Assembly (NCBI GenBank): GCA_000467715.1
Contig: AJFK01000057.1
Coordinates: 34,448-98,447 of the forward strand
Origin: Hysterium pulicare CBS 123377
Lineage: Eukaryota; Ascomycota; Dothideomycetes; Hysteriales; Hysteriaceae
Direction: 5' to 3'
Length of the DNA: 64,000 bases
Position numbers and translations under genes: made by a program. Positions 33,667-43,752 of this stretch are shown here, in pieces; within the stretch, counting starts at the first letter, position 1; each line of letters opens with the position of its first letter. The notes under the pieces were generated by a model that was given only the letters and a program-made list of their open reading frames with translations, searched no databases and was not told where the DNA came from.

Positions 33667-33864
33667 TTTGTGATTTATAAGGGTGTCCTTTATATCTCGC
33701 TGGAAAATTGGGAAGGTTGAATGAATGTACGGTTTACGTAATTCTGGGATTATTTAGGTTTACGGAAAGATATCACGAAATAGCATGCTTCAGAGCGTTC
33801 AGCCGGCGTGGTATCATTATTCATGACTCTATCTCTAAATTTTCTATATCTTCTTTCATCCTAC

Positions 33865-35433
33865 TCATCTCCACTCCTTCCTCGCCCTCTCCTCGTCCTT
33901 CTTACTCCACTGCCTAGGCAACACCGCAAAAACAAGGTAACTCGTATGCGTCTTTAGCTCCGGCTCCGTTTTATGCAACAATCTCCCCTCTTTAAATAAT
34001 TCTCTCTGCTCGAGTGCGGCGCGCGCCGCTTCAAGCCTATCATGCTTACTCGGCGGCAAGCCGTCTGCATCCGGTTTCAACTTATCCTTCTTCTCTTTCT
34101 CCTTGGGAGCCGTATTCCTCTTCTTCCCCTTCTCCACACCCGCAGCTTCCCTCTTCTTCTGTTCTGCGCGCTTCATTACATCTTTTTGCTCTGCAACTTG
34201 TAATTCATGAAATGCTTTCGCTCGTCCTTCGACGTCTCGCAGCCGCTGAACGGCTTCAGTAACCGTTGCTGCGCTGGCGTTTGCGCCCCTTAATCCCTCT
34301 TCTTGTAATCCGACCCGCTCGCGACGTACTTCGAGGCGTTTGTGCAGGATCTCAACCATCGAGATTTCAATCCAGCCCAGGGAGCGGAGGGCGCTGACGG
34401 TCTTAGTTACCTGCTCAATGCAGGGACTGAAGGTGCAGATGCGGATGGGTTTGGAGGGGTTAAGAGGGGAGCGGAAGGTTTGTGGGTCACTTGGAAGAGC
34501 TGAAGCTGAGGAAATGGGATTGGGTGTTGATGGGCCAGAAGCCGAGGAGACTGAGTGGAGGGCTGAGGCGGAAGGAGGAGAGCGTGTAAGGTGTTTCAGA
34601 GCCATCCAAGGGGCGGGCAGATCGAGGAAGATTACGTCGGCATTCGGCTCGGATTCCAAGGATATAGATGTTGATTCCGATGGGGTGGAAGGGAGGCAGA
34701 ATCCATCTTTATATACATCGCGGTTCGTGATATGGACTATTGAGGAGAGACCGTGTTCTTTAATCTCTATGACCAATTGTTCGGCCCGAGATTTGTGGAA
34801 TTCGTAGCTGAATACTTTGCCGTATCTCTTCCTTTTCTTCTCAGAGGCCATTGGATTTTGCTCCTGCGTTGAGTCTTCGTCTGGGTACCCACTGAACACC
34901 GCCCTAGCAGCCGCATGTGTGAAACTCCCGCTTCCCGCGCCAGCCTCAATTATATGATCACCCGGTCTTGCACGAAGCTTCTGTAATATATAACTATAGT
35001 CCGGCGTGTATACCACCTGCGTCCTATGCGGCAGACTCAACGTCCAAGCCTCCGGCGTGGGAGGTACTAAATGCACAAACCCACTGCTCGCTGTCGCAGC
35101 TTTTGCTATTGTGCCCTTGAACTCTTCCCCGTCTATTTCAGGCGTTGCAACATGGCCGTCGGTACGTTTCCGCTTTTTGGACCCCCGTGAGCCCGTGTCG
35201 ACATTTGAGGCTAGGATTTGGGTGCCCCATGGTTGATGAAGTAGCGTACTGTGCGGGAAGGAACCAAAGCGTGTATTCGTGACTTTGCCTTCTGCGTAAT
35301 CTTCTGTAGAGGAGGGAGGGTCAGAGGAGAGGATTGTAGGGATTAAGAAGTCGCGTTTCAGGTGGAGGAGCGCGAGGGTATTGGGAGTTGATTGCGGCCC
35401 GGGATCAAGAAATGGCGAGCTGGTTGGCGCCAT
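33865..35433 (-). CDS. TRM61: tRNA (adenine58-N1)-methyltransferase catalytic subunit Trm61
   Basis: Single exon, 522 residues from ATG 35433; the frame is open further upstream but only from a GTG. The N-terminal beta-rich region (SSGFVHLVPPTPEAWTLSLP, then HRTQVVYTPDYSYI) is typical of Trm61/GCD14. The SAM-binding motif GDHIIEAGAGSGSFTHA lies at residues 158-174 and the motif IV DLPAPW at 271-276. Compared with yeast it is long, with Ser-rich inserts and a Lys/Glu-rich C-terminal extension (residues about 430-490). The protein pairs with Trm6 to methylate A58 of tRNAs, including initiator tRNA, in the nucleus. No Trm6 gene is present here. Confidence 0.92.
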   Translation of the reverse strand: MAPTSSPFLDPGPQSTPNTLALLHLKRDFLIPTILSSDPPSSTEDYAEGKVTNTRFGSFPHSTLLHQPWGTQILASNVDTGSRGSKKRKRTDGHVATPEIDGEEFKGTIAKAATASSGFVHLVPPTPEAWTLSLPHRTQVVYTPDYSYILQKLRARPGDHIIEAGAGSGSFTHAAARAVFSGYPDEDSTQEQNPMASEKKRKRYGKVFSYEFHKSRAEQLVIEIKEHGLSSIVHITNRDVYKDGFCLPSTPSESTSISLESEPNADVIFLDLPAPWMALKHLTRSPPSASALHSVSSASGPSTPNPISSASALPSDPQTFRSPLNPSKPIRICTFSPCIEQVTKTVSALRSLGWIEISMVEILHKRLEVRRERVGLQEEGLRGANASAATVTEAVQRLRDVEGRAKAFHELQVAEQKDVMKRAEQKKREAAGVEKGKKRNTAPKEKEKKDKLKPDADGLPPSKHDRLEAARAALEQRELFKEGRLLHKTEPELKTHTSYLVFAVLPRQWSKKDEERARKEWR

Positions 35434-35892
35434 TGGGTGTATTGATGACCTTGTGCAACTTCGGAAGTACAAACGACTTAGGGATCGGTGCCCTTGTTGA
35501 TACAGGGAAGAATTCGGTACTGTCGAGAGTGAAGACCGAATGTAGATAAATAGTGAATGTAGCTTCTGAAGCTTGACAAAGTTTTGGCGGCGGGGAAGTT
35601 GCCAAGACCTCCGCGACAGGGGGTTCACTCCGCAAACGTGACACGAATTCACAGCCCTACATCTGACTCACCATCTCTTGTATTCACCTCGACTCATCTC
35701 GAAACCCTCCTTCTCTCCTATATCTTGTCACTCCTTCCTTGTTTTTCCCTTCCTTTCACCGTCTTGCTGATGCTATCTGGCTTTCGCCCTTCATTCTCAA
35801 TCATCTACTTGTCCAAAACTCAAATAACTACTCCTCCTCCCTCGCGACTACTCACCGTTCTATCCCCCCCGAGGCAATTCTATTCACACAGT
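35434..35892. other. Spacer upstream of Trm61 and the CysRS remnant
   Basis: About 460 bp. It should hold the Trm61 promoter and possibly what was the promoter of the decayed CysRS copy; the plus strand is rich in CT tracts. Open frames continue into it from both sides but carry no family signature. Confidence 0.45.
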
Positions 35893-36918
35893 ATGGCTAT
35901 TGCAGCGCGCACCCAGCCGCCCTGGAAAGAGCCTGAAGCATCTGTTCCAGCTGAATTGAAATCCTGGAACTCTTTAACATGAACCAAAAATGACTTCATT
36001 CAAATTGATTCAGAGGGGAAGAAAGTATCGTGGTACTCTTGCGGTCCCACAGTATATGGCGATTCTCATTTAGGGCTGTCACAATAGACATACTAAGACG
36101 TATTTTGTCGGGTTATTTCGACTACAGTATCGCCTTTGTGCAAAATATCACAGAACGTCGATGACAAGATTATCCTGCGTGGGAGGCAACAGCATCTTCT
36201 TAGCGAATTCAAGCAATGGCATCATAATTTGGACGACACAGTCCTATCTACAGTGAAGAGCGCCTTTCAAGCATATATCAAGAAAAACCTTCCACTCCTA
36301 GATCCGACAGTATCAGCGGATGCATTTGAATCTCGGTCTCAGAAGGCTTATGAAGCTGTTCATCAAGGAAAATCAGTAGGCTAGTCCGGCGTCGACATCC
36401 CTTCCGTAGCCAAGCCTTTCATATACGCCGTTGCCCGAGAGCGTGACGAAGTGCGACAACACGCCATCGCCGGTGATTTGTCAGAGACCGTTCTCAACTC
36501 CATTATATCTAAAGGCTCACCCCACCAAACAACAGGATACTGCTGCCGTACCGCATGCCGAAGTTCTTTCTACTTTTCAAGAAAACTTAAAGGAGAAGAA
36601 GGCCCCGGCGAAAGAATTTCTAGCTCTTTGCGATAGACTTCGAGATCCAGAACTCTGGGATTTGGGAATCTGCCTCGAAGACCGCGAAAATGCTCCCGGC
36701 CATGATTAGACCCATTGATTTGGAATTAAGACTCGTACGTGAACAATAGAAACTTTGGCTCGCCAGAAGCGCGAGATGAAGGAGAAGAAGAGGCGTGAAG
36801 TGAAGGCGAAGAAGGCGAGATTAGCAGAGCAGGCGAAAAGCGACCCGAGAAGCTGAAGAAGGAATGGGAGAAGCAGAAGAAACTCCATGATGAGTGGGCA
36901 AAGGAGGGTGCAAAGTAG
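35893..36918 (+). pseudogene. Cysteinyl-tRNA synthetase remnant (internally deleted, several stops and frameshifts)
   Basis: The start ATG 35893 opens a cytosolic CysRS-like N-terminus (QPPWKEPEASVPAELKSWNSLT) that meets a TGA at 35980-35982 and then resumes in frame with WYSCGPTVYGDSHLG, the region of the HIGH motif. A deletion and stop follow. The sequence returns as LRRILSGYF, FVQNIT, a one-base shift, then DDKIILRGRQQHLLSEFK to about 36383 and a stop. It then jumps directly to the anticodon-side part (SGVDIPSVAKPF), followed by another shift and FLALCDRLRDPELWDLGI, ending near 36918. The KMSKS loop and most of the catalytic core are absent. It cannot encode an active synthetase; an intact gene must exist elsewhere because the function is essential. 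No introns are visible. Confidence 0.85.
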
Positions 36919-38011
36919 GCAGGTAGAGTAGAGTGATTAATCACCGCGCAAGTGGCGGCAGTTGTGTTGCTCATGCTAAGTCCGTTAACCTCTCTCCGCA
37001 TAGGTGACTGACACTCTACGTAAGGCCTCATCACCCTAGTGTTTTTCTATTTCCAGCTTTGTCCGATACGCTCGGTCAAGGATCTTCTCTCATGTCTTTT
37101 GTATCACTTGTCAAAGTATGAACCTCCCCAGCTTCACAGCCAGGCGATTTGCGAGCAGGGAGTGAATTCATATGCTGTCTTTTTTGTCCAATCATCCCAA
37201 CTTTTGATTCAGCTATGTTCCTCGCACGACCCCGCAAATGCGAGTGCGCTGTGGCTAGGAATATGCACCTCCGCTTCTTCTTTTGTCTTCGCCGTCCAAT
37301 ATCCAGTTTACTTCGTATGTTTTGCTCAGTCTGCCTTGGCCGTTGTCAACCTTGTCCAGACAAGAACGTCGCAAACGTCCAAGTTCGAAATATAGGCTCA
37401 AACTCGAGTGGATTTTCACTGGATGACACTGTTCCAAGTCCGGGCAGATTCCATGAATGGCACTGCGGAGTACCTTCTAAACCGAAATCCCATCTTAGCG
37501 CACAGTAGCTTTCAGGAACCCGATCATAACAGAAAGCAGCAGCGATGGTCTTTTAGACTAGGCTACAAGGCGGTCCCCGAGGAGAAGTCAATGTGGCAGA
37601 GAACTCCGTATTCGAAGCGAAGTCAAAGCTGGCACAGCCACACTTCATGCCTGGCTGCCTTTCAACCTCCCGATGTTGGCTAGAGGATTATTCTCACACC
37701 AGCGCTAATCCATTGATTAGCTCGGCCCATTGTCCTTCGTTTCTGAATCGTCTTCCGAATTGATCATGGCGATAGCAGGCAGAAATATCGAGCGGAACAG
37801 GATTGCTGTGGCGATACGGTTCCGAATATCTTTTGTGGTGGCGCAGCAGCTTCTTGCAAGAACCTTATCATTACCTTTAACTTCTACGAAAATTTAAATA
37901 CCACGAATACCTTAAACGCAATATCTGCTGTCCTCGCAATGCCCTATGTTCTTCAACTTTTAACTTTCTTCAAATACTAAAACTTCAGACGACTTTTTGG
38001 CGTTTCCTCAG
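36919..38011. other. Gene-poor spacer
   Basis: About 1.1 kb after the CysRS remnant. Overlapping plus frames at 37039-37683 contain many cysteines but no consistent motif, no good start context and no splice solution, so they are not called. The last 100 bp are AT-rich and probably form the promoter of the F-box-like gene at 38012. Confidence 0.45.
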
Positions 38012-39428
38012 ATGGACTTCACACAACTAGGAGAGGATATTCATCATATCATCTTATCATCCCTTCTCATAGACTCTCCGGAATCTTTATCAAACTTGGC
38101 TCGGGTGTCGAAATTCTGTAATCGGATTGCGACCCCATTCATCTACAAAACCGTCACCTTAACAAATAGGAAGGCACTCAAACTTTGGCCACGTCTTCTA
38201 GATAAGAGCGAGAGAAAAGTGGCACAGCATGTTCGAAACGTCCGTGTTATGAGCTTGCCGGACCCTGAAAGGATGGTCGAGCTCGTCGACAATTTCGAGA
38301 ATCTTCTCTCACTTAGGTAAATTTACAACCGTCCACTCGGACTTCAAATGGATTTTAACCATGTTAATAGTTGGGAAAGCCCTGAAAAGATACCGGTTGA
38401 GGCTCTGGAAAGTATGCAAGCCCGTTGGCCCAACTTTCGCCTCCTTATAGGCAAGGACATTCGACATTCCTCTGAGTTTAACCATAAAAACGATCCGCTT
38501 CTATTAGCGCCGCAACTTGTTTCATTCAAATATACAATTCACTGCGGAGACGTTGCCAACGCTCGGGAAAAAATGTCCCAGTTCGGACCTCTGTCGAAAA
38601 TCGAATCCTTGGACTTCAAAACTGCGTGTCCATTTACCTCCTTCTCTGAGTTAAAAGGCTGCACTCCAAGGTTAAAATCACTTCGCTTTGGCATAAGTCA
38701 TAATCGGTATCGATCCCCCACCGGTTGGACAGTTGAGTCAGTGTGCGACTTTATCAATGAGCTTACTGGGCTGGAGCATCTCGAAATAAGCAATGCCGCC
38801 CAGGCGATAGATCGTCTATGGGATCCAATTTTGAAGAGCGAAAAGACTCTGCGGAGTCTTATTCTAACCCCTTTAGCCTCTTACCAGACGCCTCTACGCG
38901 TAGCCCAACTGGCCCAGTTGCCTCAGTTGGATCGGGTTGGGATCGCCATCATGTTTGCCAAGGACGAGGTAGGTGTAGTGTCACTCAATCAATTCTTAGA
39001 AAATGCCATAGCTAACACACCGTCCCTCTTTGCTCTAGCCTTCGCCTGATGTCATAGCCGCTCTCTGCAAGCTCCGAAAGCTGAAAACCCTGGACCTCTA
39101 CCTGCATCTTCCAGCCGAAGCAACCATTTTCTCGGAGTCTTACCATCAAGATGCCTACGGTTCAGTAGCAATGCCTCGTCTAAACGAACAGACATGTCGG
39201 AAATTCGCCATCAGTATCGTGGAACAAGCCCACGAAAACGGTACTCCGCTATCGACGCTAAACATCCACTTGTCGAGAACGGGATATGAGGATCGTTGTC
39301 AGCCCTTCCATCTAGAGGCTCACTTGCACGCGAGAAGGTCGGAGAGGGATGATGCTGATTTCTTAGGCCTGGAAGAGAGATATAAGATAGATGGGCCGGG
39401 CGGCTGGAAACGAACTCGAACTTCTTGA
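38012..39428 (+). CDS. F-box-like protein
   Basis: Three exons: 38012-38316, 38371-38968 and 39039-39428 (introns 54 and 70 bp); 430 residues from ATG 38012. Residues 3-45 (LGEDIHHIILSSLL, then LSNLARVSKFCNRIATPFIYKTVTL) match the F-box-like pattern of fungal proteins, including the conserved IYK-type end. The rest carries irregular leucine-rich strands (LGLEHLEIS-type blocks, LKTLDLYLHLP). Both junctions restore continuous reading (LLSLSWESPEK and FAKDEPSPDVI). The likely role is SCF ubiquitin-ligase substrate recognition, with unknown target. It is one of two F-box-type genes in the window, and the two are not obviously close paralogues. Confidence 0.7.
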
Positions 39429-40071
39429 AAAGTGGGATTGTGTCTTTACTTAGGATCGAACAATCGAACCATATCATCTGGTAGTTGTTTGTCTTGTTTC
39501 TTGATCCTCGACTCCGAATCAACGCATATGTAGACTATTTCTCCGACACCTTTTCCCAGAACACCTTAGCACGGATTACTGCAAAGGCTTATCTTCATGC
39601 TGTAGCAGTGTAATCCTCTTTTAAACCATGATAGTGACCTGAATTGCGTTTCTGAACTCCGTTGGTGGAGCGATTGTGGATGCTCTAGTGTAGAGAGACG
39701 TCTTGAAGCGGTGTGTAGTAGGGAACCTAACTGTGCAGAGATTTGCCTCTATTGACCTTTGCTATCTTGTACAGTCAAGCTAACACATTTACGGTGAACC
39801 ATCATCATAGTAGAAAAGGAGATATCTTATTCTTTGGAGTGAGAGGAGCTATCCAACTTGCTAGTCAAACCCGCTACCAACGCCGGAAAGGGAGAGATAT
39901 CCAGCTACTCCATTGCCTACCAGTCCCGTATCATACCAAACGATTATCCAAATTCGCCAGCTAGATCCTTGCATGCCGCTAAGAAATTAAGATATAAGCA
40001 ATACACTAACATCTTCCATACAGCCGCTAACAATGATAAAAAGGCGTCACGCTCCGTCGCACGCCAGTCCT
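39429..40071. other. Convergent spacer
   Basis: About 640 bp between the F-box-like stop and the stop of the minus-strand gene at 40072. No convincing gene. Plus-strand frames at 39743-40295 run into the neighbour antisense and are shadows. Confidence 0.5.
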
Positions 40072-41442
40072 TCATTCACGCCAAAACCATCCGGTTCTTT
40101 TGGTGTTGTCTTTGCCTTCACACTTATTGCCATCCTCGACGGCTTTCTGCTGAGGTCGAGAGGACGAAGGGAACTGGGCCTCTCTCATTGCATCCCAGGC
40201 ACTGTCACTGGATGAAGACGTCTCTTGCCCCTGCCCACGCTGTGTATGTACAGTTTCTGAGCTTTCCTCCCTTCCATCAGCAAATCGCTTCTTGAGTACC
40301 ATTTTCGTTGTCACGGTACCATCGGGGGCGACAGTGCGTTCGGTCGTCGTTAGAGTAGATAAAATGGAGGATCGGCCCTTCGCGTCAAGATCTGTATCAT
40401 CTATTTGCGTGGGAGTTGGAGTTGAGGATGAAGTATAGATCGAGGGCCCGAGAAATCGTTCATAGGCATCGAGTTCTGTCTCGGGCATGGAAGAGGACTG
40501 CGAGTCGGAAGGGAAAGCACCAGTGTCCGGTTTGGGAGTTGGGGGATCGTCGTGCTGATCTTCATGATCATGCCCATATTCATATGCCGGCTCCTCCTCA
40601 GCTTCTTCACCATACCACGGTACCCGCTTAGGGTGGCCAGCCTCCGCACGACTCTGATACTCCGAGCGCAAGAATCTTTGTGCCCAATGATGAAATGGTA
40701 CCTGAGACGCTTTCCCTAGGTCCTGCACCGGTAGAAGAGGTAGGTTTCTCTCCGCCCGCATCAAGTCTTCGAAGGCATCGCGCCACTGCATACCCTGCTC
40801 TTTGAACTCGTGCTCTTGTTCCAGAGTCCACGGTGAATAGTGGGGAGAAAGAAGGATCGGGAGATGGCGCTCGGGGTGAAAGGTAGACCAGGAAGTTCGA
40901 GGCCCAATGAATTTGAAGATACCGAAGGCATCTTCGATAGCTTTGTCAATTTCGGAGAGAAGGTCCTCGCGGCCTCGAGAGGGTTGAGAGGGTTGAGAGG
41001 ATCGAGGCGTGTAGGGATGCCATGGAGCGTTTGTGTCCTCATGCTCCGCATCCTGAGCTTTCCGACCTTGTTTTGAGTCTTGGGAACGAGAAGGATAACT
41101 CCAACCCCATTGCCAAGTATACACATGCGGCTCGTTCTTTTTGTTCTCGTGATCTTCCCTTTCTCCATCCGTTCTCGTCGTCATCTCGCACCATGGAAAT
41201 TCGCGTCGCCGGGTGTCTTGCTCGCTCGTCGTCCTCCTGGCATCATGGCCCTCAGCGTCGCGACTCCGTCCATTCTGCCAGTCTAGCTTCTTCTCTTCAT
41301 ATTTGTCTAAGACTTTGTTGTCAATGTGGCCAAAGACGGTGCCGACGACGGAGGAAATCTGTTGGTCTGCGAAGCGGCGGAATGCAATGAAAGGGTTATC
41401 TCCAGGACGGTTGCGCTTATCGTCGTCGTTGCTGGATGACAT
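40072..41442 (-). CDS. Hypothetical protein, acidic and largely disordered
   Basis: Single exon, 456 residues from ATG 41442. The N-terminus (NPFIAFRRFADQQISSVVGTVFGH) is an amphipathic helix-like block followed by an Arg/Glu/Asp-rich tract. An ordered region lies near residues 160-260 (LLSEIDKAIEDAFGIFKFIG, then LPILLSPHYSPWTLEQE). A later block, TTTERTVAPDGTVTTKMVLKKRFADGREES, resembles the beta-strand pairs seen in some mitochondrial or stress-related fungal proteins, but I do not recognise a named family. The C-terminus ends with RTGWFWRE. No signal peptide or membrane segment. Coding support comes from length and ordered islands. Confidence 0.6.
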   Translation of the reverse strand: MSSSNDDDKRNRPGDNPFIAFRRFADQQISSVVGTVFGHIDNKVLDKYEEKKLDWQNGRSRDAEGHDARRTTSEQDTRRREFPWCEMTTRTDGEREDHENKKNEPHVYTWQWGWSYPSRSQDSKQGRKAQDAEHEDTNAPWHPYTPRSSQPSQPSRGREDLLSEIDKAIEDAFGIFKFIGPRTSWSTFHPERHLPILLSPHYSPWTLEQEHEFKEQGMQWRDAFEDLMRAERNLPLLPVQDLGKASQVPFHHWAQRFLRSEYQSRAEAGHPKRVPWYGEEAEEEPAYEYGHDHEDQHDDPPTPKPDTGAFPSDSQSSSMPETELDAYERFLGPSIYTSSSTPTPTQIDDTDLDAKGRSSILSTLTTTERTVAPDGTVTTKMVLKKRFADGREESSETVHTQRGQGQETSSSSDSAWDAMREAQFPSSSRPQQKAVEDGNKCEGKDNTKRTGWFWRE

Positions 41443-42243
41443 GACGATGGGTGAGGACTGTTCAGGAGACGTTGAGTGGGGATGTGGGAGCTTAAGCTTG
41501 AGGTGGCTGGACGGTGATGATGATGCTTGCTGTTATCTTAGCGCCCGAGCATTCGGAGTTTTCAATCACAGCCAATCGGAATTCCATCACCCCCCAACCT
41601 CAGACACCATCTTAGAACCAAACGCGGCTCAGTCACGCCAATACGCATCACACGATTGAGACGAACTAGAAGAGAACTTCTTGAAGACTTGTAACTCTCG
41701 GTCCTTGTCCGAGGCATCTACTGTTCTAGTTTGAGCCGTCTTGACCCTTCTTGGGAAGTACTGAGCGACGTCACATGCCAATGCCAAGGGCTGAGACGCC
41801 TCGGAGTAATATTCTAAATGGATATATCATTTCTGCCTCATTTCATCCTTCACTTTCAGGTTCAGCTGATCGAATTAGATTTGCTCATTTGAAGTGACGG
41901 TAGAGAGGGAGAGGATGCATGCTCTCAGCGAGTGGGTTTCGATGAGCAAGAGCTTTATTGCTGCGATTCAAGAGTTCGATGTACGGTATGGGATACTGAA
42001 GAGGAGTCAAGTTCTGCTTGAATCTGAACAAGAATCAAACCGCACCATAATCCTTCCCACGAAGAAGGAATTGGTAAAGCTCAACCACGCGTCAGTGGTG
42101 ATGAATTCTCAAAGCTCTCGTTTATGGCTGATTTCATTGTATGATGTAACAAGCCCTCCATGAATGCCTGCGCCTCCTCCAGGATACCTTGGGCCTCAGC
42201 CTCAGCCTCATACAGAAACCATCTGAACTGGCTCCTGTCCATT
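41443..42243. other. Spacer containing dispersed repeat copy B
   Basis: About 800 bp. It holds the promoter of the hypothetical gene at 40072-41442 and the second copy of the element at 42071-42104. Frames at 41894-42163 (+) and 42272-42081 (-) overlap the repeat and are not called. Confidence 0.5.
42071..42104 (+). repeat. Dispersed repeat element, copy B
   Basis: Matches copy A at 22705-22738 in its 34-bp core with about two mismatches, on the same strand. Weaker matches extend to a GTATGATGTAA block near 42149. It sits just downstream of the broken metallophosphoesterase. Confidence 0.5.
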
Positions 42244-43129
42244 CTATTCATGATCAATCCACACCGCCGCATTCACAAGTACCGTTTCGTTCTCTCGTGC
42301 CAGCCTTGGCCGCAATTTGCTCCACGCAAGATCCCAAGATCCCAACGCAACAACTAACCAAAGGTCGACCCAAGCTCGCTTAGTCAACAACTCCCGCCAC
42401 CCAGCGTGCTTCTTCATGCACGCCCTTTCATAACCCGCATGCACATGACCGAAGACGTGCACACGAGGCTGAACGTTCCACCGTTCTTCTAAAACTCCTA
42501 GACAACCAACCGAGATAAAGTTTCCCGCAGAGATGTCGTGGTAGAATTTCGGTGGCGTGTGGGTAACCAGAATAGCCGTATCTCTGGGTATACTGTCTTT
42601 CCACGGATGAAGATGTCTCGGGTACTGAAATGCGAAAAGCGGGACATGCGATGCACCGAAAACCTTTACCCTTCGATCCCTATCCGGGAACTCTAGGACG
42701 CGGGAATCAGATTGGAGGTAGATCACTTCTTTCCAATCCACATATCCCTCCTGATTTGCTGTAGAAAGTGCACTCCGGGATGCAGGGTCTAGGTACGTAT
42801 CATGATTCCCGGCGATAGCGAGTTTGTCTCTATGGGGCTGAGAAGAGAGCCAGTCAATCTGTGCCTGCAACTCAGACACGGTGCCCATGGTTTGTGAGAT
42901 CCCCGGCGTGGATTAATATGTCGCCATCAGGGAGGCAGAAGGTACGGTTATGGGTGTCTGAGATGCAAACGATGCGGATTGAGGGGGAAGATGGAGCAGA
43001 TACACATTGGAATGCCGGAGAGACGAAGAAGCGGAAGAAGTGTGTGGTCAGATACTTGGAGGGTGACCAAAGGACAAGTTGGAATGGAGTTGGAGGGGAG
43101 AGGATGGATGTACAGCATGTTGGAGACAT
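42244..43129 (-). pseudogene. Calcineurin-like metallophosphoesterase with one frameshift
   Basis: The minus strand encodes all hallmark blocks in order: ISDTHN, GDILIHAGDLTN, AGNHD, VTHTPP and FGHVHAGYE, which carry the Asp/His/Asn ligands of a two-metal phosphoesterase. However, the reading frame breaks by one extra base at about 42889, between GDLTN and GTVSELQAQIDWL. The two parts are 43129-42890 (80 codons) and 42888-42244 (214 codons). No intron fits so small a shift. Either the gene is recently inactivated or the base is an assembly error; all motifs are otherwise well kept, which favours recent loss or error. The C-terminus stops soon after VNAAVWI and may be slightly short. Fungal relatives are small cytosolic phosphoesterases of uncertain substrate. 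Confidence 0.7.
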
Positions 43130-43752
43130 ATTCGAGGGTTATGATGGAGATTTGAGCGGTTGTTCACAGCCTCGCTGTGTCTCGCTCCGGAGTTGTTGAC
43201 AGTTTTATGCTGGGGACGGGTTAGGCGTAACCTATGCAGAATCTCTTTCCGATGATATGTTCAGCGAGTCCAGTCGAGTGATTCTTCAAAAATTGGAAAG
43301 CCTATGGCCATGTCAAGCGCAGGGCCATGTCTTTGAAATAGCGATGAGTAGGGGAATACGCATGGAAAATGAAAAGGAAGACTCGGAACCTTTTATTCGA
43401 GATATTTGTCTTCTACGTGTACCTTGGTACTGTTGTTTGCTCGCTGTTGAGACTGGGCCACCTTGGAACCTTCCTTGGATGTGGTGATTCGCACCATGCC
43501 TGGAAAGGGATGGGCGGGGCCCCAGCGCCAATGAAGTTTTACTTGGCCAAACATCTTATTATCAATGTACATCACGTTTAGAGGACTGATTTAAAAGGGA
43601 TTTCGCCATAAGTTCAAGCTTCTAGACATCCTAATCTTTTGATAATTTTGAGACTCCAACAACATTGCCGTACAGTCGATTGCACATCAACATCTTCATC
43701 AACGTCCTCAGAGAGCTCACTCCACATTAACTTCGCCTTATTTCTCTTTCTC
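43130..43752. other. Divergent spacer
   Basis: About 620 bp between the metallophosphoesterase (minus) and the coiled-coil gene (plus), so it holds both promoters. Short frames at 43257-43581 are not supported. Confidence 0.5.

Noticed and set aside
37039-37683. Cysteine-containing plus-strand frames after the CysRS relic
   Set aside because: Frames overlap in different phases, no consistent cysteine pattern emerges, and no splice model joins them. They do not match the tiny cysteine-rich paralogues at 27.8 and 28.5 kb.
41894-42272. ORFs on both strands around repeat copy B
   Set aside because: Coding potential is weak and the only shared part with copy A is the short nucleotide element.
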